Assembly: GCF_004355005.1 (NCBI RefSeq)
Contig: NZ_SMSJ01000010.1
Location: 62,001-126,000 of the forward strand
Reading direction: 5' to 3'
DNA length: 64,000 bases
DNA from: Dankookia rubra
GTDB taxonomy: Bacteria > Pseudomonadota > Alphaproteobacteria > Acetobacterales > Acetobacteraceae
The notes beneath the pieces are model-generated. The model worked only from the letters and a program-made list of their open reading frames with translations. It was not told the DNA's origin and ran no database searches. How positions within the stretch are numbered: position 1 is the stretch's first letter; each line of letters opens with the position of its first letter. This document shows positions 29,226 through 40,419 of this stretch, one piece after another. A program made the position numbers and the translations under genes.

Positions 29226-30623
29226 ATGTTCGAGGCCCTGTCCGGCAAGCTGAACGGCGTCTTCGACCGTCTGCGGCGGCGCGGCGCCTTGTCCGAGGCC
29301 GACGTCCAGGAAGCGCTGCGCGAGGTTCGCGTGGCGCTGCTGGAAGCCGACGTCGCCCTGCCCGTGGTCAAGGACCTCACCGCCAAGGTGCGCGAGCGCG
29401 CCGTCGGCGTCGAGGTGCTGAAGAGCGTCTCCCCGGCACAGCAGGTCATCAAGATCGTCAACGACGCGCTGGTCGAGGCGCTGGGCGGCGGCGAGGGCGA
29501 TACCGGAGCGCGCGGCATCGACCTGAACGCGCCGTCCCCGGTGCCGATCCTGATGGTCGGCCTGCAGGGTTCGGGCAAGACCACGACCTCGGGCAAGCTC
29601 GCGCTGCGGCTGAAGAACCGCGACAAGAAGAAGGTGCTGCTGGCCTCGCTCGACGTGCACCGCCCGGCGGCGCAGCTGCAGCTCGAGACGCTGGCGAAGC
29701 AGGTGGGCGTGACCAGCCTGCCGATCGTCGCCGGCCAGACCCCGCTGCAGATCGCCGAGCGGGCGATGGACCTCGGCCGGCGCGAGCTCTTCGACGTGGT
29801 CATCCTCGATACCGCCGGCCGCCTGGCGATCGACATGATCCTGATGGCGGAGGTCGCCGCGGTGAAGGCGGCGACGCGGCCGCACGAGACGCTGCTGGTG
29901 GTCGATGCCATGACCGGCCAGGACGCGGTGAACACCGCCCGCGCCTTCCAGGACCAGGTCGGCGTCAGCGGCATCGTCATGACCCGCATCGACGGCGACG
30001 CCCGCGGCGGCGCCGCGCTGTCCATGCGCGCCGTCACCGGCGCCCCGATCAAGCTGCTCGGCGCCGGCGAGAAGCTCGACGCGCTCGAGGATTTCCACCC
30101 CGACCGCATCGCCGGCCGCATCCTCGGCATGGGCGACATCGTCTCCCTCGTCGAGCGCGCGGCCGAGACCATCGACCAGGCGGAAGCCGAGAAGATGGCA
30201 GCCCGCATGCAGAAGGGCCAGTTCAGCCTGGAGGACTACGCGAGCCAGCTGAAGCAGATCGGCAAGATGGGCTCGCTCTCCGGCATCCTCGGCATGCTGC
30301 CGGGGATGGGGAAGATGAAGCAGCAGATCGAGGGCGCCAACCTCGACAACACCATGCTGAAGCGGCAGGCGGCGATCATCGGCTCGATGACGCCGAAGGA
30401 GCGGCGCACGCCGGACCTCATCAAGGCCAGCCGCAAGAAGCGGATCGCCGCCGGCAGCGGGACCTCGGTGCAGGAGGTCAACAAGCTGCTGAAGAATTTC
30501 GACGACATGTCCGCGATGATGAAGCGGATGAACAAGCTCGGCCAGAAGGGGCTCATGCGCGGCGGACTTGGCGCGCTGATGCCCAAGGGGATGCAGCTCC
30601 CCGGTGGCCGGAAACCCTTCTAA
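29226..30623 (+). CDS. ffh: Signal recognition particle protein Ffh
   Basis: 465-residue GTPase that, with 4.5S RNA, brings nascent inner-membrane proteins to FtsY. The NG domain begins at the N-terminus (MFEALSGKLNGVFDRLRRRG). G1 is GLQGSGKTTTSGKL, then DVHRPAAQLQL, DTAGRLAIDMILMAE and TRIDGDARGGAAL. The M domain (about 310-450) has the methionine-rich helices and the RNA-binding KRQAAIIGSMTPKERRTPD. A Gly-rich tail ends PGGRKPF. Start ATG at 29226. The ribosomal gene rpsP follows after 30 bases. Confidence 0.96.
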   Translation: MFEALSGKLNGVFDRLRRRGALSEADVQEALREVRVALLEADVALPVVKDLTAKVRERAVGVEVLKSVSPAQQVIKIVNDALVEALGGGEGDTGARGIDLNAPSPVPILMVGLQGSGKTTTSGKLALRLKNRDKKKVLLASLDVHRPAAQLQLETLAKQVGVTSLPIVAGQTPLQIAERAMDLGRRELFDVVILDTAGRLAIDMILMAEVAAVKAATRPHETLLVVDAMTGQDAVNTARAFQDQVGVSGIVMTRIDGDARGGAALSMRAVTGAPIKLLGAGEKLDALEDFHPDRIAGRILGMGDIVSLVERAAETIDQAEAEKMAARMQKGQFSLEDYASQLKQIGKMGSLSGILGMLPGMGKMKQQIEGANLDNTMLKRQAAIIGSMTPKERRTPDLIKASRKKRIAAGSGTSVQEVNKLLKNFDDMSAMMKRMNKLGQKGLMRGGLGALMPKGMQLPGGRKPF

Positions 30624-30653
30624 CCCGATCGAACCACGGAGCGACCTGAGACC

Positions 30654-30983
30654 ATGGCCCTGAAGATCCGCCTCGCGCGCGCCGGCGCCAAGAAGCGCCC
30701 CTACTACCACATCGTGGTGGCCGACAGCCGCAGCCCGCGCGACGGCCGTTTCATCGAGAAGGTGGGCAGCTACAACCCGATGCTGCCCTCCGACCACGCC
30801 GACCGCGTGCGCCTGGAAGCCGAGCGCATCGCGCATTGGCTGAGCAACGGCGCGCTGGCCACCGATCGCGTGGCGAAGTTCCTCGGCCATGCCGGCCTGG
30901 CGCCGATGCCCGTCTTCCCGGAGCAGCCGAAGCAGTCGGCGCCGAAGAAGAAGGCGCAGGAACGCGCCGCCGCCGCCGGCTGA
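30654..30983 (+). CDS. rpsP: 30S ribosomal protein S16
   Basis: 109-residue S16, beginning [20 protein letters not shown], followed by [19 protein letters not shown]. The C-terminal 30 residues are Lys/Ala-rich and longer than in E. coli (82 residues), as in other alphaproteobacteria. It opens the rpsP-rimM-trmD-rplS group, with short gaps to rimM. Confidence 0.95.
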   Translation: MALKIRLARAGAKKRPYYHIVVADSRSPRDGRFIEKVGSYNPMLPSDHADRVRLEAERIAHWLSNGALATDRVAKFLGHAGLAPMPVFPEQPKQSAPKKKAQERAAAAG

Positions 30984-31010
30984 GACGGGACGCGCGGCGG
31001 GCCATAGCCG

Positions 31011-31544
31011 ATGACGGGCAAGCGCATCCTGGTGGGTGAGATCGGCAGGCCGCACGGCGTGCGCGGCCTGGTGAAGCTGCGCAGCTTCACCGCCGACCCG
31101 GCTGCCATCGCGTCCTATGGCCCGCTGACGGACGAGGCCGGCACGCGGCGCATCGCGCTGACCGTGCTGGCGGACGGCCTCGGCCGCATCGAGGGCGTCG
31201 CCGACCGCGACGCCGCGGCGCGGCTGACCGGCACCCGGCTCTACGTGGACCGCGACCGCCTGCCGCCGCCGGAGGAGGAGGAATATTACCTCGCCGACCT
31301 GGTCGGCCTCGCCGCCGCGACGGAGGCCGGGCAGCCGCTCGGCACGGTGCGCGCGGTGGAGGACCACGGTGCCGGCGCCTTCCTGGTGCTCGACGGCCCG
31401 CCCGAGCGGATGCTGCCCTTCACCCGCGCCGTGGTGCCGGTGGTCGACATCGCCGGCGGCCGGCTGGTGGTCGTGCTGCCGGAGGAGGTCGTGGTGCAGC
31501 CGCAGCCCGGCGACGCATCGGGCGAGGGGGAGGATGCGGCATGA
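31011..31544 (+). CDS. rimM: Ribosome maturation factor RimM
   Basis: 177-residue RimM, which assists late assembly of the 30S head around S19. The N-terminal barrel begins [20 protein letters not shown] and the C-terminal PRC-barrel part has [13 protein letters not shown] and [14 protein letters not shown]. Its stop overlaps the trmD start by four bases (ATGA), coupling the two. Confidence 0.93.
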   Translation: MTGKRILVGEIGRPHGVRGLVKLRSFTADPAAIASYGPLTDEAGTRRIALTVLADGLGRIEGVADRDAAARLTGTRLYVDRDRLPPPEEEEYYLADLVGLAAATEAGQPLGTVRAVEDHGAGAFLVLDGPPERMLPFTRAVVPVVDIAGGRLVVVLPEEVVVQPQPGDASGEGEDAA

Positions 31545-32383
31545 GCTGGCACGCCTCCGTCCTCACCCTTTTCCCCGAGATGTTCCCGGGCCCGCTCGGC
31601 CAGTCCCTCGCCGGCCGCGCGCTGCGCGACGGGCGCTGGTCAATCGACAGCCTCGACATCCGCAGCTTCGCCACCGACCGGCACCGCACCGTGGACGACA
31701 CGCCCTTCGGCGGCGGGGCGGGGATGGTGATGCGGCCGGACGTGCTGGATGCCGCGCTGGCCGCCGCGCTGGCGGCCGGGCCTGCGTCCGATCGCGCGGC
31801 GCCGGACGGCGCTGCGCGTGAACCGGCCGCACCGGCACCCCGACCCGCCGTCTACCTGACGCCGCGCGGGCGCCGGCTGGACCAGGCCATGGTGCGCGAC
31901 TTCGCCGCGGGCCCGGGCCTGGTGCTGCTGTGCGGCCGCTACGAGGGCATCGACGAGCGGGTCATCGAGGCGCGCGGCCTGGCCGAGGTCTCGATCGGCG
32001 ACTACGTCCTTTCGGGCGGCGAGCCGGCGGCGCTGGTGCTGCTCGACGCCTGCGTGCGGCTGCTGCCCGGCGTCATGGGCGCGGCCGAGAGCGGCATCGA
32101 GGAAAGCTTCTCCGACGGCCTGCTGGAATACCCCCATTACACGCGGCCGGCGGACTGGCAGGGCCGCGCGGTGCCGCCGGTGCTGCTCTCCGGCCACCAT
32201 GCCGAAGTGGCGCGCTGGCGCCAGGCCGAGGCGGAACGGATCACCCGCGAACGGCGCCCCGATCTCTGGGCGCAACATGTTGCAAACGCCGGCCGGGACC
32301 GGGCGCCTTCGGCGCCCTGCGTCACGGCGACATCCGATGCCGCGGCGCCGGGGGCCATGGACGGCCGCCCTGCCGCCGCCTAG
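31541..32383 (+). CDS. trmD: tRNA (guanine37-N1)-methyltransferase
   Basis: 280-residue trefoil-knot SPOUT methyltransferase making m1G37, which keeps the reading frame. The knot is shown by [16 protein letters not shown] and [33 protein letters not shown] precedes it. Between residues about 70 and 105 there is an Ala/Pro/Arg-rich insertion ([19 protein letters not shown]) not in E. coli TrmD (255 residues), and the C-terminal tail is also extended and Ala-rich. Both are probably disordered. rplS follows with a 23-base gap. Confidence 0.95.
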   Translation: MSWHASVLTLFPEMFPGPLGQSLAGRALRDGRWSIDSLDIRSFATDRHRTVDDTPFGGGAGMVMRPDVLDAALAAALAAGPASDRAAPDGAAREPAAPAPRPAVYLTPRGRRLDQAMVRDFAAGPGLVLLCGRYEGIDERVIEARGLAEVSIGDYVLSGGEPAALVLLDACVRLLPGVMGAAESGIEESFSDGLLEYPHYTRPADWQGRAVPPVLLSGHHAEVARWRQAEAERITRERRPDLWAQHVANAGRDRAPSAPCVTATSDAAAPGAMDGRPAAA

Positions 32384-32406
32384 ATATCAAGGAAAGGACT
32401 GAGACG

Positions 32407-32817
32407 ATGAACCTGCTGCAGCAGTTCGAGGCGGAGCAGATGGCCCGCCTCCTCGCCGCCCGCGCCGTGCCGGCCTTCGCGCCGGGCGATACCGTCCGCG
32501 TGATGGTGAGGGTGGTGGAAGGCGAGCGCACCCGCACCCAGGCCTATGAGGGCGTCTGCATCGCCCGCAGCAACAAGGGCGTGAACAGCAACTTCACCGT
32601 CCGCAAGCTGTCCTATGGCGAGGGCGTGGAGCGCGTCTTCCCGCTCTACAGCCCGTCGATCGCCGAGATCGCCGTGGTCCGCCGCGGCAAGGTGCGCCGG
32701 GCGAAGCTGTATTACCTGCGTGGCCGCACCGGCAAGTCGGCCCGCATCGCCGAGCTGAAGGTGAACCGCGAGGCACCGGCCGCCGCCGCGCCGGCCGCGG
32801 ACGCCGCGCAGGCCTGA
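32407..32817 (+). CDS. rplS: 50S ribosomal protein L19
   Basis: 136-residue L19, at the 30S-50S interface, starting [14 protein letters not shown] and with [16 protein letters not shown] and the [23 protein letters not shown] end conserved across the family. It carries a C-terminal Ala-rich tail. AAGGA precedes the ATG at 32407. Last ribosomal gene before the leucine genes. Confidence 0.96.
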   Translation: MNLLQQFEAEQMARLLAARAVPAFAPGDTVRVMVRVVEGERTRTQAYEGVCIARSNKGVNSNFTVRKLSYGEGVERVFPLYSPSIAEIAVVRRGKVRRAKLYYLRGRTGKSARIAELKVNREAPAAAAPAADAAQA

Positions 32818-32827
32818 TTGGCTGCCA

Positions 32828-32849
32828 CCCCGCGCCGCAGGGCGCGGGG
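32828..32849 (+). terminator. Stem-loop between rplS and leuC
   Basis: CCCCGCGCC (32828-32836) pairs perfectly with GGCGCGGGG (32841-32849) over a 4-base loop, in the 56-base gap between rplS and leuC. It could be a partial terminator, or a processing site, separating ribosomal from leucine gene expression. No T-tract follows, which would allow read-through. Confidence 0.45.
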
Positions 32850-32873
32850 CCTGGAGATGGACGAGGGAAAACG

Positions 32874-34306
<1,433 letters not shown>

Positions 34307-34307
<1 letters not shown>

Positions 34308-34918
34308 TGCAGGCCTTCACCACCCTGACGGGGATCGCCGCGCCGCTGCCCAAGGCGAACGTGGATACCGACCAGATCATCCCGGCGCGGTTCCTGAAGT
34401 CCATCGAGCGGACCGGCTTCGGCAAGAACCTCTTCGCCAATTTCCGCTACAACCCGGACGGGACGGAGAACCCCGACTTCGTCCTGAACCAGGAGCCCTA
34501 CCGGCGCGCCGAGATCCTGGTGGCCTACGAGAATTTCGGCTGCGGCTCGTCGCGCGAGCACGCGCCCTGGGCGCTGCTGGACTTCGGCATCCGCTGCGTC
34601 ATCGCGCCCGACTTCGCCGACATCTTCCACAACAACAGCTTCAAGAACGGCGTCCTGCCGGTGAAGCTGCCGCGCGCGGTCTGCGAGCAGCTGATCGAGG
34701 ATGCGCGCATGGGCGAGAATGCCCGCATCACCGTGGACCTCGAGCGCGAGGTGGTGGTGCGGCCGAACGGCGAGGAGATCCCCTTCAAGATCGACCCGCT
34801 GCGCCGTCACCTGCTGCTGAACGGGCTCGACGACATCGGCCAGACCCTGCAGCACGCCCCCGCCATCGACGCCTACGAGGCGAAGCAGCGCGCCGCCCAG
34901 CCCTGGCTGACCCCCTGA
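34307..34918 (+). CDS. leuD: 3-isopropylmalate dehydratase small subunit
   Basis: 203-residue swivelling domain partner of LeuC. Key family signature: [20 protein letters not shown], then [18 protein letters not shown] and [16 protein letters not shown] at 34307 overlaps the leuC stop, so equal production of the two subunits is likely. leuB follows after 63 bases. Confidence 0.96.
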
Positions 34919-34981
34919 TCCTGCCGGCCACCAGCCGCCACGCCGAGCCTGGTGGCCGGCGGCAATAGGAAGAGACTGTCC

Positions 34982-36097
34982 ATGCCCGCGAACAAGAAGC
35001 TTCTGGTCCTGCCGGGCGACGGCATCGGCCCGGAGGTGATGCACGAGGTCCGCCGCGTCATCGACTGGATGCAGCACCGCCGCAGCCTTTCCTTCGAGAT
35101 CGACGAAGGCCTGGTCGGCGGCGCTGCCATCGACGCGGTCGGCTCGCCCTGCCCGGACGAGACGGTGGCCAAGGCCCGCGCGGCGGATGCGGTGCTGTTC
35201 GGCAGCGTCGGCGGCCCGAAATGGGACAGCCTGCCCTTCGACCAGCGGCCGGAACTCGGCATCCTCAGGCTGCGGAAGGATCTCGGCCTCTTCGCCAACC
35301 TGCGGCCCGCGGTGGTGCTGGAGCCGCTGGTGGATGCCTCCTCGCTGAAGCCCGAGATCGTCCGCGGCGTCGACATCATGGTGGTGCGCGAATCCACCGG
35401 CGGCGTCTATTTCGGCGAGCCCCGCGGCACCGAGACGCTGCCCGACGGCAAGCGCCGCGCCTTCGACACCGACGTCTACCACGAGGACGAGATCGCCCGC
35501 GTCGCCCGCGTCGCCTTCGACCTCGCGCGCAAGCGCCGGAACAAGGTGACCTCGGTCGAGAAGGCCAACGTGATGCAGTCCGGCCGGCTCTGGCGGGCCG
35601 TGGTCGGCGAGGTCCACAAGGCCGAGTTCGCCGATGTCGAGCTCGAGAACATGTATGCCGACAACTGCGCGATGCAGCTCTGCAGCCGTCCCCGGCAGTT
35701 CGACGTCATCCTTGGCTCCAACCTGTTCGGCGACGTGCTGTCCGACCTGGCGGCGGCGCTGACGGGCTCGCTCGGCATGCTGCCCTCCGCTACGCTCGGC
35801 GCGGTCGATGCCACGACGGGCAAGCGCTACGCGCTGTACGAGCCGATCCATGGCTCGGCGCCCGACATCGCCGGCCGCGGCATCGCCAATCCCTGCGCCC
35901 AGATGCTCTCCTTCGCCATGCTGCTGCGCTGGTCCTTCGGCCTCGAGGACGACGCGAAGCTGCTGGAGACGGCGATCGAGAAGGTGCTGGCCGGCGGCCT
36001 CCGCACCGCCGACATCATGCAGACGGGCCGCGCCCGCGTCGGCACCTCGGTGATGGGAGAGGCCGTGGTGCGGGAGCTGGAGAAGCTTTCCGCCTGA
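34982..36097 (+). CDS. leuB: 3-isopropylmalate dehydrogenase
   Basis: 371-residue NAD-dependent oxidative decarboxylase, third leucine-specific step. Features: [17 protein letters not shown], metal and substrate site [31 protein letters not shown], and [20 protein letters not shown]. Start ATG at 34982 with AGGAAG upstream. leuA is not in the window. The tRNA-Arg pair follows 82 bases on. Confidence 0.96.
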   Translation: MPANKKLLVLPGDGIGPEVMHEVRRVIDWMQHRRSLSFEIDEGLVGGAAIDAVGSPCPDETVAKARAADAVLFGSVGGPKWDSLPFDQRPELGILRLRKDLGLFANLRPAVVLEPLVDASSLKPEIVRGVDIMVVRESTGGVYFGEPRGTETLPDGKRRAFDTDVYHEDEIARVARVAFDLARKRRNKVTSVEKANVMQSGRLWRAVVGEVHKAEFADVELENMYADNCAMQLCSRPRQFDVILGSNLFGDVLSDLAAALTGSLGMLPSATLGAVDATTGKRYALYEPIHGSAPDIAGRGIANPCAQMLSFAMLLRWSFGLEDDAKLLETAIEKVLAGGLRTADIMQTGRARVGTSVMGEAVVRELEKLSA

Positions 36098-36124
36098 ACT
36101 TCGGTTCCGGGCGAGAGAAGGGGG

Positions 36125-36153
36125 TTGCGCGGTACCGCCGCCTCCGCTATTTC
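36125..36153 (+). promoter_or_regulatory. Candidate promoter of the tRNA-Arg pair
   Basis: TTGCGC (36125-36130), a 17-base spacer, then TATTTC (36148-36153), 26 bases before the first tRNA. The -10 is identical to that of the tRNA-Leu promoter at 1779. Confidence 0.4.
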
Positions 36154-36179
36154 GCCCGCCTCGCCGCAAGGCGGCCTGC

Positions 36180-36256
36180 GCGCCCGTAGCTCAGCTGGAT
36201 AGAGCACCAGACTACGAATCTGGGGGTCAGGAGTTCGAATCTCTTCGGGCGCGCCA
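36180..36256 (+). tRNA. tRNA-Arg(ACG)
   Basis: 77 bases with encoded CCA. Acceptor GCGCCCG/CGGGCGC; anticodon arm CCAGA-CTACGAA-TCTGG, anticodon ACG (A34 normally edited to inosine). The T-stem contains one G-T wobble pair. Nearly identical in arms to the next tRNA. Confidence 0.96.
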
Positions 36257-36284
36257 CTTTTCCTTCTAACCTTTCCGGTCCGGG

Positions 36285-36361
36285 GCGCCCGTAGCTCAAC
36301 CGGATAGAGCACCAGACTTCGGATCTGGGGGTTGGGAGTTCGAACCTCTCCGGGCGCGCCA
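36285..36361 (+). tRNA. tRNA-Arg(TCG)
   Basis: 77 bases with encoded CCA. Acceptor GCGCCCG/CGGGCGC; anticodon arm CCAGA-CTTCGGA-TCTGG, anticodon TCG. It shares both the acceptor and the anticodon stem with the upstream tRNA-Arg(ACG), 28 bases away. It ends ten bases before the converging ABC ATPase gene. Confidence 0.96.
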
Positions 36362-36370
36362 CCTTCCCGC

Positions 36371-37288
36371 TCAGGCCCTCGCCTGCTCCAGCACCGCGGC
36401 GAGGCTGATCGCCCCGCCGCCGGCCAGCGGCACCGCATCCGTCCCCCGTGCCAGCATCGCCGCCAGGGCGTCCCGCAGCGAGGCCTCGGCCGCCAGCGGC
36501 GCGCCTTCCGCCGCGGCGCCCGCTACCGGCGCCGCCGGGATCAGCGCCAGCCGCTGCAGCGCCCGGTCGCTGCCGAGGAACTCCGCGACAAAGCCATCCG
36601 CCGGCCGCGCCAGCAGCGCCGCGGCCGGGGCATGCTGCGCCAGCCGGCCGTCGCGCAGCACGGCGACGGCGTCGCCGAGCCGCACCGCCTCGTCCAGGTC
36701 GTGGGTCACGATCAGCACGGTCTTCCGCAGCGTCTTCAGCAGCCGCAGCACCTCCTCCTGCAGCCGGCCCCGCACCACCGGGTCGACCGCGCCGAAGGGC
36801 TCGTCCATCAGCAGCACCGGCGGGTCGCCGGCGAGCGCCCGGGCGACGCCGACCCGCTGGCGCTCGCCGCCCGAAAGCTGGTGCGGCCGGCGGCGGGCGA
36901 AGACGGCGGGGTCGAGCCCGGTCAGGGCCAGCACCTCCTCGACCCGGGCGGCAATCCGCGCCGCCGGCCAGCCGAGCAGCCTCGGCACGGTGGCGACGTT
37001 CTCGGCGATGCTCCAGTGCGGGAAGAGCCCGACCTCCTGGATGACGTAGCCGATGCTCCGGCGCAGGGTGACGGCATCCATCCGCAGCGCGTCCTGCCCG
37101 TCGATCCGCAGGGCGCCGCCGCTCGGCTCGATCAGCCGGTTGACCATGCGCAAGGTGGTGGTCTTGCCGGAGCCGGAGGGGCCGATCAGGGCGCAGCTCG
37201 TCCCCTCCGGCACCGTCAGCGTCAGGTCGTGCACCGCATCCGTGGCGGCGCCGGGCCAGCGCTTGGTCAGCCCATCCAGTTCGATCAT
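36371..37288 (-). CDS. Glycine betaine/choline-type ABC transporter ATPase
   Basis: 305-residue ATPase of the quaternary amine uptake family (ProV/OpuCA). Walker A is GPSGSGKTTTLR, signature QLSGGERQRVGVARAL, Walker B VLLMDEPFGAVDP, H-loop VTHDLDEAV. The C-terminal 70 residues look like a shortened CBS-type regulatory part; full ProV has two CBS domains. Last gene of the binding protein-permease-permease-ATPase operon, 43 bases after the permease. Substrate: betaine, choline or a similar osmolyte, by family. Confidence 0.88.
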   Translation of the reverse strand: MIELDGLTKRWPGAATDAVHDLTLTVPEGTSCALIGPSGSGKTTTLRMVNRLIEPSGGALRIDGQDALRMDAVTLRRSIGYVIQEVGLFPHWSIAENVATVPRLLGWPAARIAARVEEVLALTGLDPAVFARRRPHQLSGGERQRVGVARALAGDPPVLLMDEPFGAVDPVVRGRLQEEVLRLLKTLRKTVLIVTHDLDEAVRLGDAVAVLRDGRLAQHAPAAALLARPADGFVAEFLGSDRALQRLALIPAAPVAGAAAEGAPLAAEASLRDALAAMLARGTDAVPLAGGGAISLAAVLEQARA

Positions 37289-37331
37289 GCGCCCTGCACC
37301 CTTGCGGCCGGCCTCGGCTTGCGCGGCGGAG

Positions 37332-37994
37332 TCACGCCTCCGGGCGCTCCCGCCCTCCGGCGATCCGCTGCTGGCGCCGCTCCAGCAGCCCGAACCCCGC
37401 CTCCGTCCCCAGCGCCAGCAGGGCGATGGCGACCGCGCCGACCAGCATCCGCCCGGTATCGAGCAGCGCCAGCCCCTGGGTCACCAGGTCGCCGAGGCCG
37501 CCGCCGCCGATGAAGGTCGCCAGCGCCGCGGCCGAGACCACCTGTACCGCCGCGATCCGCAGTCCGGCGAAGACCAGGGGGGCGGCCAGGGGAAGTTCCA
37601 CCCGAAGCGCCCGCTGCAGCGGCGTCATGCCGAGGCCCCGCGCCGCCTCCAGCGCCGCCGGGTCGGCGCCGCGCAGCCCGGTCACCGTGTTCACCAGCAC
37701 CGGCGGCAGCGCCAGCAAGGCCAGCGCGATGACCGAGGGCGTGAAGCCGACGCCGAGCAGCGGCAGCAGCGCCGCCAGCACGGCGAGGCTCGGGATGGTG
37801 CGCAGCGCGCCGGCCAGGGCGATCGCGGCCTCGGCCAGCCGCGGCCGCTGCGCGACGGCGATGCCGAGCGGCAGGGCGATGGCGATGCCGATGCCGAGCC
37901 CGACCAGCGAGAGCAGCAGGTGGTCGCCGACCGCGGCGAGGAATGTGCCGGGATGGGCGCCGAGCCAGGCGGCGGCGCCGGAGAGCGCCTCCAT
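37332..37994 (-). CDS. Glycine betaine/choline-type ABC transporter permease
   Basis: 220-residue membrane subunit with about six helices and the EAA-type loop DPAALEAARGLGMTPLQRALRV. Start ATG at 37994 overlaps the stop of the upstream permease by one base. The two permeases are similar in length and order to OpuCB/OpuCD and ProW-type proteins and should form the channel pair. Confidence 0.87.
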   Translation of the reverse strand: MEALSGAAAWLGAHPGTFLAAVGDHLLLSLVGLGIGIAIALPLGIAVAQRPRLAEAAIALAGALRTIPSLAVLAALLPLLGVGFTPSVIALALLALPPVLVNTVTGLRGADPAALEAARGLGMTPLQRALRVELPLAAPLVFAGLRIAAVQVVSAAALATFIGGGGLGDLVTQGLALLDTGRMLVGAVAIALLALGTEAGFGLLERRQQRIAGGRERPEA

Positions 37995-38611
37995 CAGGCC
38001 AGCGCCGGCAGGCGGCGCTGCACCGCGCCGATCCCGGCATCCAGCAGCAGCGCCATGGCGGTCACCAGCCCCGCGCCGACCAGGATCTTCTCGGTATGGC
38101 CCTGGTCGAGGCCGGTGAGGATCAGCGTGCCGAGCCCGCCGGCGCTGATATAGGCGGCAACGGTGGCCGCCGAGACCAGCGTGACCGAGGCGACCCGCAA
38201 GCCCCCCAGCAGCGCCGGCAGGGCGAGCGGCAGCTCCACCCGCCAGAGCCGCTGCAGCGGTGTCAGTCCCATGCCCGTGGCGGCCTCGAGCACCGCCGGC
38301 GGCAGGGCGGCGAGCCCGGCGACCAGCGCCCGCAGCAGGATCGGCACGGCATAGCTGACCAGCGCCAGCAGGGCCGGCCAGAAGCCCAGGCCGAGCACCG
38401 GCACCAGCAGGGCGAAGACCGCCAGCGTCGGCAGGCTGTAGAGCACCGAGGCGGTGCCCAGCACCGCGGCGCGGGCCGAGGGCCGCCGCGCCACCAGCAG
38501 GCCGAGCGGCAGCGCCACGACCAGCGCCAGGGCCAGGGCGGCGGCGACCAGTTCGAGATGCGTCCATGTCGCCGCGCCGATGGTGTCGAGGTTCCGCGCG
38601 GTCCAGCGCAT
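37994..38611 (-). CDS. Glycine betaine/choline-type ABC transporter permease (second)
   Basis: 205-residue permease, with hydrophobic helices from about residue 20 and the EAA-type motif [25 protein letters not shown] at 38611 overlaps the stop of the binding protein gene; its own stop overlaps the next ATG. Part of the same four-gene importer. Confidence 0.87.
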   Translation of the reverse strand: MRWTARNLDTIGAATWTHLELVAAALALALVVALPLGLLVARRPSARAAVLGTASVLYSLPTLAVFALLVPVLGLGFWPALLALVSYAVPILLRALVAGLAALPPAVLEAATGMGLTPLQRLWRVELPLALPALLGGLRVASVTLVSAATVAAYISAGGLGTLILTGLDQGHTEKILVGAGLVTAMALLLDAGIGAVQRRLPALA

Positions 38612-39510
38612 CAGGCGAGACCGTGCTGCTCGAGGAAGCGGGCGGCCACCTCGCGCGGCTCCTCGCCGTCCTGGTCGACCTGGCGGTTCAGCTCCTGCAT
38701 CACCGGGTTGTCGAGCTTCGCGCCGATCGCCAGCAGCGGCGCGGCGAGGCCGGGCCATGCCTCCAGCGCCTGGTTCCGCACCACGGCGGCGAGCTGGTAG
38801 GGCGGCCAGAGGTGCCGGTCGTCCTGCATCACCACGTAGCCGCCGACCGCGATCTGCCAGTCCGTCGCATAGGCGTTCACCACGTCGGCCTGGCCGTGCT
38901 GCAGGGCGGCGTAGCGCAGGCCGAGTGCCGCGAATTGCCGGAAGCGGCCGAACTCCATCCCATAGACCCGCCTGAGGCCCGGCAGCCCGTCCGCCCGGTC
39001 GGCGAATTCGTTGCCGGCCGCGAGCGTCAGCTGCGGCGCGGCGCGGGCCAGGTCGGACAGGGTGACGAGGCCGAGCCGCCGCGCGGTCTTCGGCAGCAGC
39101 AGCAGCGCATTGCCGTTGTCGACGCCGGAGGGGTCGAGCCAGGTCAGGTCGAACTGCACCCGGTAGCCGGCGCGGACCTTGGCCAGCACCTCGGCCGCGC
39201 CGCCCTCCGGCGCCTGCTTCAGCACCACGCCGAGGCCGGTGCCGGTATATTCGGGGTAGAGGTCGATCTCGCCGCCGACCAGCGCGGCCTGGGCGATGGC
39301 GGTGCCGCCGAGGTTGACCCGGCGCTCGACCCTGGCGCCGGCGCCTTCCAGCCCTTGGGCGAAGAGCTCGGCGACGACGAGCTGCTCGGTGAAGTTCTTC
39401 GAGCCGACGCGGATCAGGGGGGCGGCGCGGGCCGGGCGCGCGAGGAGGGCGGGCAGCGCCAGCACGGCGCGCCGTCCGATCGTCCTGCCGAGGCATGCCG
39501 CTGGCGTCAT
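38611..39510 (-). CDS. Glycine betaine/choline-type substrate-binding protein
   Basis: 299-residue periplasmic protein of the OpuAC/OsmF type. It has an N-terminal signal sequence (core [17 protein letters not shown]), then the family start [35 protein letters not shown] and [15 protein letters not shown]. Aromatic residues that bind quaternary amines are expected but cannot be placed here. First gene of the importer on the minus strand; divergent from the amidotransferase at 39610. Confidence 0.87.
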   Translation of the reverse strand: MTPAACLGRTIGRRAVLALPALLARPARAAPLIRVGSKNFTEQLVVAELFAQGLEGAGARVERRVNLGGTAIAQAALVGGEIDLYPEYTGTGLGVVLKQAPEGGAAEVLAKVRAGYRVQFDLTWLDPSGVDNGNALLLLPKTARRLGLVTLSDLARAAPQLTLAAGNEFADRADGLPGLRRVYGMEFGRFRQFAALGLRYAALQHGQADVVNAYATDWQIAVGGYVVMQDDRHLWPPYQLAAVVRNQALEAWPGLAAPLLAIGAKLDNPVMQELNRQVDQDGEEPREVAARFLEQHGLA

Positions 39511-39609
39511 CGCGCGAGCCTAGCGCAGGAGGGGCGGGAAGGCGCAATCCGGCCACGCGATCGTGCCGCCCGGCTTCCACCCCGCCCAGCCCGGCTCTAC
39601 CCTCGCCCG

Positions 39610-40419
39610 ATGTGCGAACTCCTCGGCATGAGCGCCAATGTCCCGACCGACATCGTCTTCAGCTTCTCCGGGCTGATGCGCCGCGGCGGGGAGACCGGGC
39701 CGCATGCCGATGGCTGGGGCATCGCCTTCTACGAGGACAAGGGCTGCCGCGCCTTCCACGACCCGCGCCCCTCCGCCCGGTCCGAGGTCGCCCGCTTCGT
39801 CCGCGACACCCCGATCAAGTCGCGCATCGTCATCTGCCACATCCGCCGCGCCAACCGCGGCCGCATCGCGCTCGAGAACACCCACCCCTTCCAGCGCGAG
39901 CTCTGGGGCCGGCCCTGGTCCTTCGCGCATAACGGCCAGCTCAAGGGGGTGAAGCGCTGGCGGCTCGGCGCCTATTGCCCGATCGGCAGCACGGATTCCG
40001 AGCACGCCTTCTGCTGGCTGCTCGATGCGCTGCGCGCCCGCTTCGCCGCACCGCCCTCGGACCGCGAGCTGGCGGCGGCGGTCGAGGAGCTGGCGCGGCG
40101 GCTGGCGGCGCTCGGCGTCTTCAACATGCTGCTCTCGGACGGGCGGAGCCTGTTCTGCCACTGCTCCACGAAGCTCGCCTGGCTGACCCGGCGCGCGCCC
40201 TTCGGCCCGGCGACGCTGGTCGATGCCGACCTCGCCGCGGATTTCGAGCAGGAGACGACGCCGGACGACGTCGTCACCGTGGTGGCGACCCGGCCGCTGA
40301 CCCGCGACGAGGCCTGGACGGTGATGGAACCCGGCAGCTGCGTGGTGTTCCGTCAGGGCAACCGGGTGACCCTGCCCAGGCGCCGGGCGGCGCCGGTGAC
40401 GAGAAGGAAGGCGGCATGA
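39610..40419 (+). CDS. Class II glutamine amidotransferase (YafJ-like)
   Basis: 269-residue stand-alone amidotransferase with Cys2 as the N-terminal nucleophile after Met removal ([12 protein letters not shown]). It has [30 protein letters not shown] and [17 protein letters not shown], all typical of the YafJ/YafK group, related to ergothioneine EgtC. The acceptor of ammonia is not known for this group. ATG at 39610. Its stop overlaps the hemD start (ATGA), a rare pairing that may only reflect convenience. Confidence 0.85.
   Translation: MCELLGMSANVPTDIVFSFSGLMRRGGETGPHADGWGIAFYEDKGCRAFHDPRPSARSEVARFVRDTPIKSRIVICHIRRANRGRIALENTHPFQRELWGRPWSFAHNGQLKGVKRWRLGAYCPIGSTDSEHAFCWLLDALRARFAAPPSDRELAAAVEELARRLAALGVFNMLLSDGRSLFCHCSTKLAWLTRRAPFGPATLVDADLAADFEQETTPDDVVTVVATRPLTRDEAWTVMEPGSCVVFRQGNRVTLPRRRAAPVTRRKAA

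Noticed and set aside
36147-36438. Short minus-strand frames with PERFELPTPRSEVWCSIRLS-type sequence
   Set aside because: They are antisense translations of the tandem tRNA-Arg genes, a widespread false protein in databases.
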